This document shows, one piece after another, positions 59,221-64,000 of a stretch of 64,000 nucleotides of DNA. Both the position numbers and the translations under genes were made by a program. Each line of letters begins with the position of its first letter. Within the stretch, counting starts at the first letter, position 1. Source of the DNA: Ailanthus altissimus (Eukaryota > Streptophyta > Magnoliopsida > Sapindales > Simaroubaceae); assembly GCA_946807835.1 (NCBI GenBank), contig OX327712.1, positions 18,556,001 through 18,620,000 of the forward strand, read 5' to 3'. The notes beneath the pieces are model-generated. The model was not told the DNA's origin and did no database searches. It saw nothing but the letters and a program-made list of their open reading frames with translations.

Positions 59221-61803
59221 CTATTCTTCCGCATCTTCACTCGCTTGATGTCCCCCATCCCCACTTTTGGCTGCTGCTTGTTTTCTATTTTTCTTGCTCT
59301 TGGCTTTCTTGGCTTTCATGCGGCGTTTCTTCTCATTGGAATCAACCCAGGTATAGTCAGGTGGTACGAGGAAAGGATCGATCTCATCCTTATATCTGTG
59401 ACTATCACTATCACTTGATATGCCACCACGGCTTCCTCTCATCCATGAAATCCAAGATGATGACCCTTCTGATTCTTTGGACCTGGCATCCTGAAAATGT
59501 GCTGGACTGGAGAGTGGAGTTGAAAACTCCTCCAATGGCTGCAACTCCTCGAATTTTGTAAAAGTAACAAGTACTCTAATAGTTGGGACAATAGGAATAG
59601 CAACCTGAACCAGGGAAAATGAAAGATTATCACAATGTTCAAAAGTCACAACACACAAAAGACTACTTCACATATTTCATACTAGTAAGAATCTAATCAA
59701 TATCAGTTTGATAGAAATTCTTCCAGCGTACAGTTCCAAGATTATATGCAAGTCCTTAAACATAGCAATTGCATATACCACCACAGACAGACCCATACTA
59801 CAAGCCACCAATTAATCTAAATGTTTTGACATCGACTAAAATTTGATGTGTAGCCAAAACTAAGATGGACTCCTTAAAGATTAATAAACACCCATTTTCA
59901 GACATGAAGAAGAGGTTCATGTTCAAATTCTCATTAATTTACGCATAAAGGCCAACCCAAGAGCAATGTGTCTTAAACCCAGTCCATAATCTATAACGCA
60001 AAGCTATAACCTGGCCTATCAACAATCCAACCTAAACCAACCAAACTACCAACACATATGAAGTAAAACTGGCATATGAAACAAAAAGTTTTAACGTAAC
60101 CAGGTTATAAATCATAAAAGCAGCACATTAACTTGAACATGTAATAACAGAAAATTTGCAAATTTAACCACATTGAAAGAAAACGTACAAGATATAACAT
60201 TTTGGATTACCTTGACAGGAAATGTACCAGCAGGTAGTTTAGTAGTCAAAAGTTCCCTGAGTCTTCTAATAGCCTTGACCTTGTTAGCTAGTATATCAAG
60301 TAAAGGAAGGAGCTCATCTGTCTTTAGAGGGAAATCAGGTGTCAACCAGAGAACAGGTCTCAAACCCTTTTTGTATTCACTCTCATTTTTAGACTCACTA
60401 CTGGGCCCTTTCTTCTTTTTCTTCCTACTGCTTTTGTCCTTCCCCTTCCTCAGGTCACCCATGTCCTCCCTAGGATACTCAGATGAAGATTTTTGATTAT
60501 TTGGCCTCTGGTTGCTACCTTCTGGAGCCAACTTCGAGAATTTCTTCAAAATTTTCGAATCTTCTGGATCATCACAGTTATTTTTTGTGCCTTTCTTGTT
60601 CCAACCAAACCAACTCTTCTTCTCCTTAACAGCACTATTAGATTCACCATTTTCATAGGGAACTCCTGAACCATTTTCTTGACAGTCAAGGACCCCATTT
60701 TCATCATCATCACAAGCACCATCTGAGTTCCCCATACAAAGAGCAGAGTCTAATTGCATTCTTTCCTCAGCAGTTAATACATCATCATACTCCTCATGGT
60801 CACCACCATTTGCCAACCTGTCTTCATCTTCCACAGCAAAAAGCTCCTCATCAGTCATAGCACCAGGAACCCGCCTAGACTTCACACTAACCATCACATG
60901 GAGCATATCATAAACTTTGGCCTTCCAGTTTCCAACCATCTCAGTCCTTTCTTGTCGTCTCCAATTCAAATGGGGAATAAGTTCAGCCTGAGTGACATCA
61001 ATGCCCGGCCGATACATGTTAGTTTGAGACATCAAAGCCACTTCATGGGCAACTTCTGCTTCTGTTGGTTGAGTACCAGCCCCTTCCAAAGCATTTGTAA
61101 CTTCTTTCTCCTTATGAGATAGAACAATCAAAGAACCAGGTGGCAAAGACATATTGCCATCCTCTGATGAATAGCCCTCCCCTAAAAAGAGAAATGTCTG
61201 ATCTGAACGTTGAATGCGAAACCCATCAAACCCAGCAAGGGTCATATCTGCACGGAGATTAGATCCACGCTTCCAAATGCGATAAGTATCTGATGGGGCA
61301 ATGCGTCCAATAAAAGGAATGACCGAGCTCTCAAAATGAAAACTTATCTCCATGTAAAAGTCACGGATACGAGCTGCCGAGGCAATAATACGGGGAAGTC
61401 TACGACACCACTTTGCCCAAGCAAGTGGTTGATAATATCTTGCGATGATCATAGCAATTGACTCCTCTCTAGTGCAAACAGCTTCTTGCAAGGCACTCCA
61501 ACCATTCTCATTCTGAAGGCTCCAATCTGCCCCCGCTGCCATTAACATCTCTGCAGAGATCGGATCCCGTAGTCTGACTGCAAGATGCAGAGGGGTCTCA
61601 CGGCCAGGAACATCACGGCGATCAATGACAGCCGAGAGAGCATCTGCTCGGAGCTCAGCAGCAAGAGACTCCTCTTCAGTATTAACCTCCCCAGCCTTGG
61701 CAAGACGAGGGAGGCTTGCAGCAATGCGCCTCAGAGCAGCATAGTCACGGCGTGCAACTGCCAAATGAGCTGGACTATGGGCATATTTGGAAAAATCCTC
61801 CAT
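59221..61803 (-). CDS. ANKRD13-like ankyrin repeat protein (GPCR-chaperone domain)
   Basis: Two coding exons on the minus strand, 61803-60211 and 59604-59221; 1977 nt, 658 aa. N-terminal ankyrin repeats include SPAHLAVARRDYAALRR, TPLHLAVRLRDPISAEMLMA and ADWSLQNENGWSALQEAV. Next is the conserved ANKRD13/GPCR-chaperone region (about residues 120-330: PLAWAKWCRRLPRI, MEISFHFESSVIPFIGRIAP, DTYRIWKRGSNLRADMTLAG, GFRIQRSDQTFLFLGEG). A long acidic and Lys-rich stretch follows, then a C-terminal part (PVLWLTPDFPLKTDELLPLL, VRVLVTFTKFEELQPLEEFS), ending in a Lys-rich tail. Animal ANKRD13 proteins bind ubiquitinated cargo in endocytosis; the plant role is unclear. EERMQLDSALCMG is only weakly like a ubiquitin-interacting motif. 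A 5' UTR intron is likely at about 62212-62597. Confidence 0.88.
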
Positions 61804-62790
61804 TAATGCTTTTGTCTATTTCTTTTCTTTCTTTCTGGTTGTTCTTCTAAAATATAATCTGTTCCATTTTTTGGTGCAAAAGCTAAGATTAACAAGCCAA
61901 AATCTGACTGTATCCACTTGTACCTTTATCCTCAATGTCTCAACGAAGGCCACCAAGATTAGGGTTTTTTAACCATAAAACACCAATGACTTAACTGCTT
62001 TGGAAATTCTAAATAAAAGCCGCTTGAAATAAATCGACTACCTTCAAAAATTCCAGATTCAAACCAACCCAACAAAAAGAGTTAAAGAAACAAAAACATA
62101 AAAGCCCCTTATCTTATCCTGAATCCTCCAAATTCATTTCATTTTCTCAGCTCCCAAACACTCTGTCCTTGAGCTCCATAGACTGCAGTTCAGCTTCTAC
62201 AGAGCTCAAATCTGCAAAAACAAAAATTAAACGAAGAAACTAGGCATTAGTTCAAATCAATAATGATATTATCTACAAGGTGCTGGAAACTGAAAATTCT
62301 AATCTAGCTTTCAAGAAAAGCAAATGGAAAAAAAAAATTTAAAAATTAATCACAACTCAAAAATTTAAACTTATACCAACTTTCACCTGAAAAATAATCT
62401 TTACTTAAACTTAACCAAACACAACCACTTAACTTTTAACTAAATTTTAACATTTTCTTCAAACAATTACAACTTTTCAGCTAAACTATACTAAACAAAA
62501 CACCCGATCCAATTTTTTCCTTTACCATCCATTTTCCAAAGAACCAAACAGAAAAATGAAAAAGTCACTTTAAAAAGGAAAAAAAAAAAAAAGAACCTGA
62601 ATTTCGACCGATCGAGTTAGTACTTGCTCAAGCTTTTCACTTCTTTAGATTCTCTCTTGAAAATTTGACGAGCAAAAGAGAACAAGAAAGCCAGGAGAGA
62701 GAGAGAGAGAGATAGAGGACGATAGAAAGAAAACAAGAAGGAAAAAGCAATCAGACGGCTAGTATTGGAATTGATTTTAAGGACTGGATC
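61804..62790 (-). other. 5' UTR and promoter of the ANKRD13-like gene
   Basis: A likely 5' UTR intron lies between a CAG/GTTCTT donor near 62597 and a TTTGCAG acceptor near 62212, both read on the minus strand. Upstream is purine/pyrimidine-biased DNA usual for plant core promoters. Confidence 0.5.
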
Positions 62791-62961
62791 TAACGGTCAG
62801 TTTCTTTCTTCTTCTCTTCTTTTCACTTCACTTCACTGCACCATTTACTGCTGACACGACAACTCGACTCAGTCCCCCCGACTCAGTTCTTTTAACTCAG
62901 ATCTTTCTCTCTCGCTTGCTCTCTCTCTCTCTCTATTTCTCTGTCTCTCTCTCTCTGTACA
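62695..62961. repeat. GA/CT microsatellites at the ANKRD13-like promoter
   Basis: (GA)n at about 62695-62711 and (CT)n runs at about 62906-62961 on the plus strand. Such tracts are common near plant transcription starts. Confidence 0.75.
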
Positions 62962-64000
62962 TTTTCGCGTTGCGTCTCTTCACTTTTCCTTTTCTTTTTT
63001 TTTTATTTATTATTTTAATTTTCTTTTCTCTATCTTGCCGTTTTTGAAAGAAGAATATACTTGATACCCCTAGTTTGCAGTTAAAATTACTTTGATGCCA
63101 TCGTGGTGTTGCTAATTTATCCGTTTTTACAGGTTGGTTTTTTATTTATTTAATTTTCTGATTCACCGCTTATTTGCTGTCTAAAGCGAGTGTACATATT
63201 TGCCCTTGCTGATGGGCAAAAATTACTTTTAGTGTCAGTTTATGATGCCATTGGACATTGGGTGATAAATTGGCATTTTTTTTTTATTGGAATAAAAATA
63301 AGAAGTTTCAAGAAATATATTTGATTATTTTTATATAAAAATTTCATCAAAGATAGTTTATAATTGGATTAAAATAATAACAAATCACTTAATTTCATAA
63401 TTAATCAAAATCCCTTGAATTATTCTTTTTTTTAATATATATATATATAAATATATATTAATGTAGTGAGATAATAATATTGATTGAGATAATCTGAAAG
63501 TACCTAATCTTTGTGTAAAGTGACCAATTCTAGTAGTTTTTGGTAAACAAAGAATTGATATACCAAACTACTTATAAATGGGAAAGTAACCAACAAAGTA
63601 GATATAGCAATTTCGTAAAGCTCACTACTACCACTTTATTTATTTATCTACTTATTTTGATTAAGAATATTGGGTGGGATTATTGTAGGAGTAGCAATGA
63701 AATGTAAGTGTGCTCAAAATAATAGAGTGATATCATAATAGGGTATAAGACAAATTCTCTTGGACATTCTTGATAGTTTTGTGCACCTATTTGAGTACAT
63801 GAATAAAGAATGGCCTTTATGATATAATTTTGTAGGACATTGGATGAATACATGGAGATGTTCATGTTGTGAAGCTTGCCATCTTATTTATACTAATAAT
63901 CTTAATGTTAGATAATGTTGTTTGGGATTTTCACCCGAGCTTAATTTTCTATAAGGTTTACTATGACTTTCTTGAAGATCTATCTTACAAGTACTAGAAA
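62962..64000. other. Intergenic to end of window
   Basis: AT-rich, with a TA microsatellite near 63437. No gene or clear mobile element recognised. Confidence 0.4.

Noticed and set aside
59217..59561. Plus-strand open frame opposite ANKRD13-like exon 2
   Set aside because: Antisense shadow of a well-supported exon.

Overview
The window is nuclear DNA of a dicot plant, probably a woody rosid, although no species can be named from the sequence. The evidence is AT-rich intergenic DNA, GT-AG introns in every gene, plant-type genes (PEX12, a JASON-like protein, a DC1-domain protein, a plant GT23/O-fucosyltransferase-like protein, a plant ANKRD13-like protein) and plant mobile elements (Ty1-copia, L1-type LINE, hAT, Mutator-like, MITEs).

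Layout. 0.5-7.5 kb holds two convergent genes: PEX12 (+, ten exons) and a JASON-like gene (-, four exons) with a 12-residue tandem repeat. 8-17.5 kb is a graveyard of a foldback MITE, several LINE fragments, a minus-strand copia LTR and a decayed copia element. 19.3-23.2 kb holds a long DC1 Cys/His-rich gene whose first codons appear frameshifted. 23.5-41 kb is a nested stack: an outer Mutator-like element contains an inner one; the inner one was hit by two solo LTRs of one family; the first solo LTR was hit by a full-length copia element. Every layer has a recognisable target-site duplication. 41.7-44.6 kb is a dead hAT element. 45.7-50.8 kb is a decayed copia with both LTRs, interrupted by a solo LTR related to the full-length element. 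54-62 kb holds two convergent genes: a GT23/O-fucosyltransferase-like gene (+, eight exons) and an ANKRD13-like gene (-).

The most unusual signals lie in the mobile DNA. (1) The leader of the full-length copia, between primer-binding site and gag, contains a chain of hairpins. Four have unrelated stems but the same apical loop. (2) Upstream of that chain is an array of eleven 14-bp GC-rich near-palindromes (consensus AGCGCYGCRGCGCY) spaced mostly alternately 22 and 29-30 bp. The same word and spacing recur in the LTRs of a different, short-LTR copia group, about 100-120 bp upstream of a TATA box. (3) The inner Mutator-like element contains three GC-rich hairpins that share an apical sequence on different stems.

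The host genes look like ordinary housekeeping or signalling genes and show no sign of forming a shared pathway. All exon boundaries were placed by eye from splice consensus, reading frame and family knowledge.
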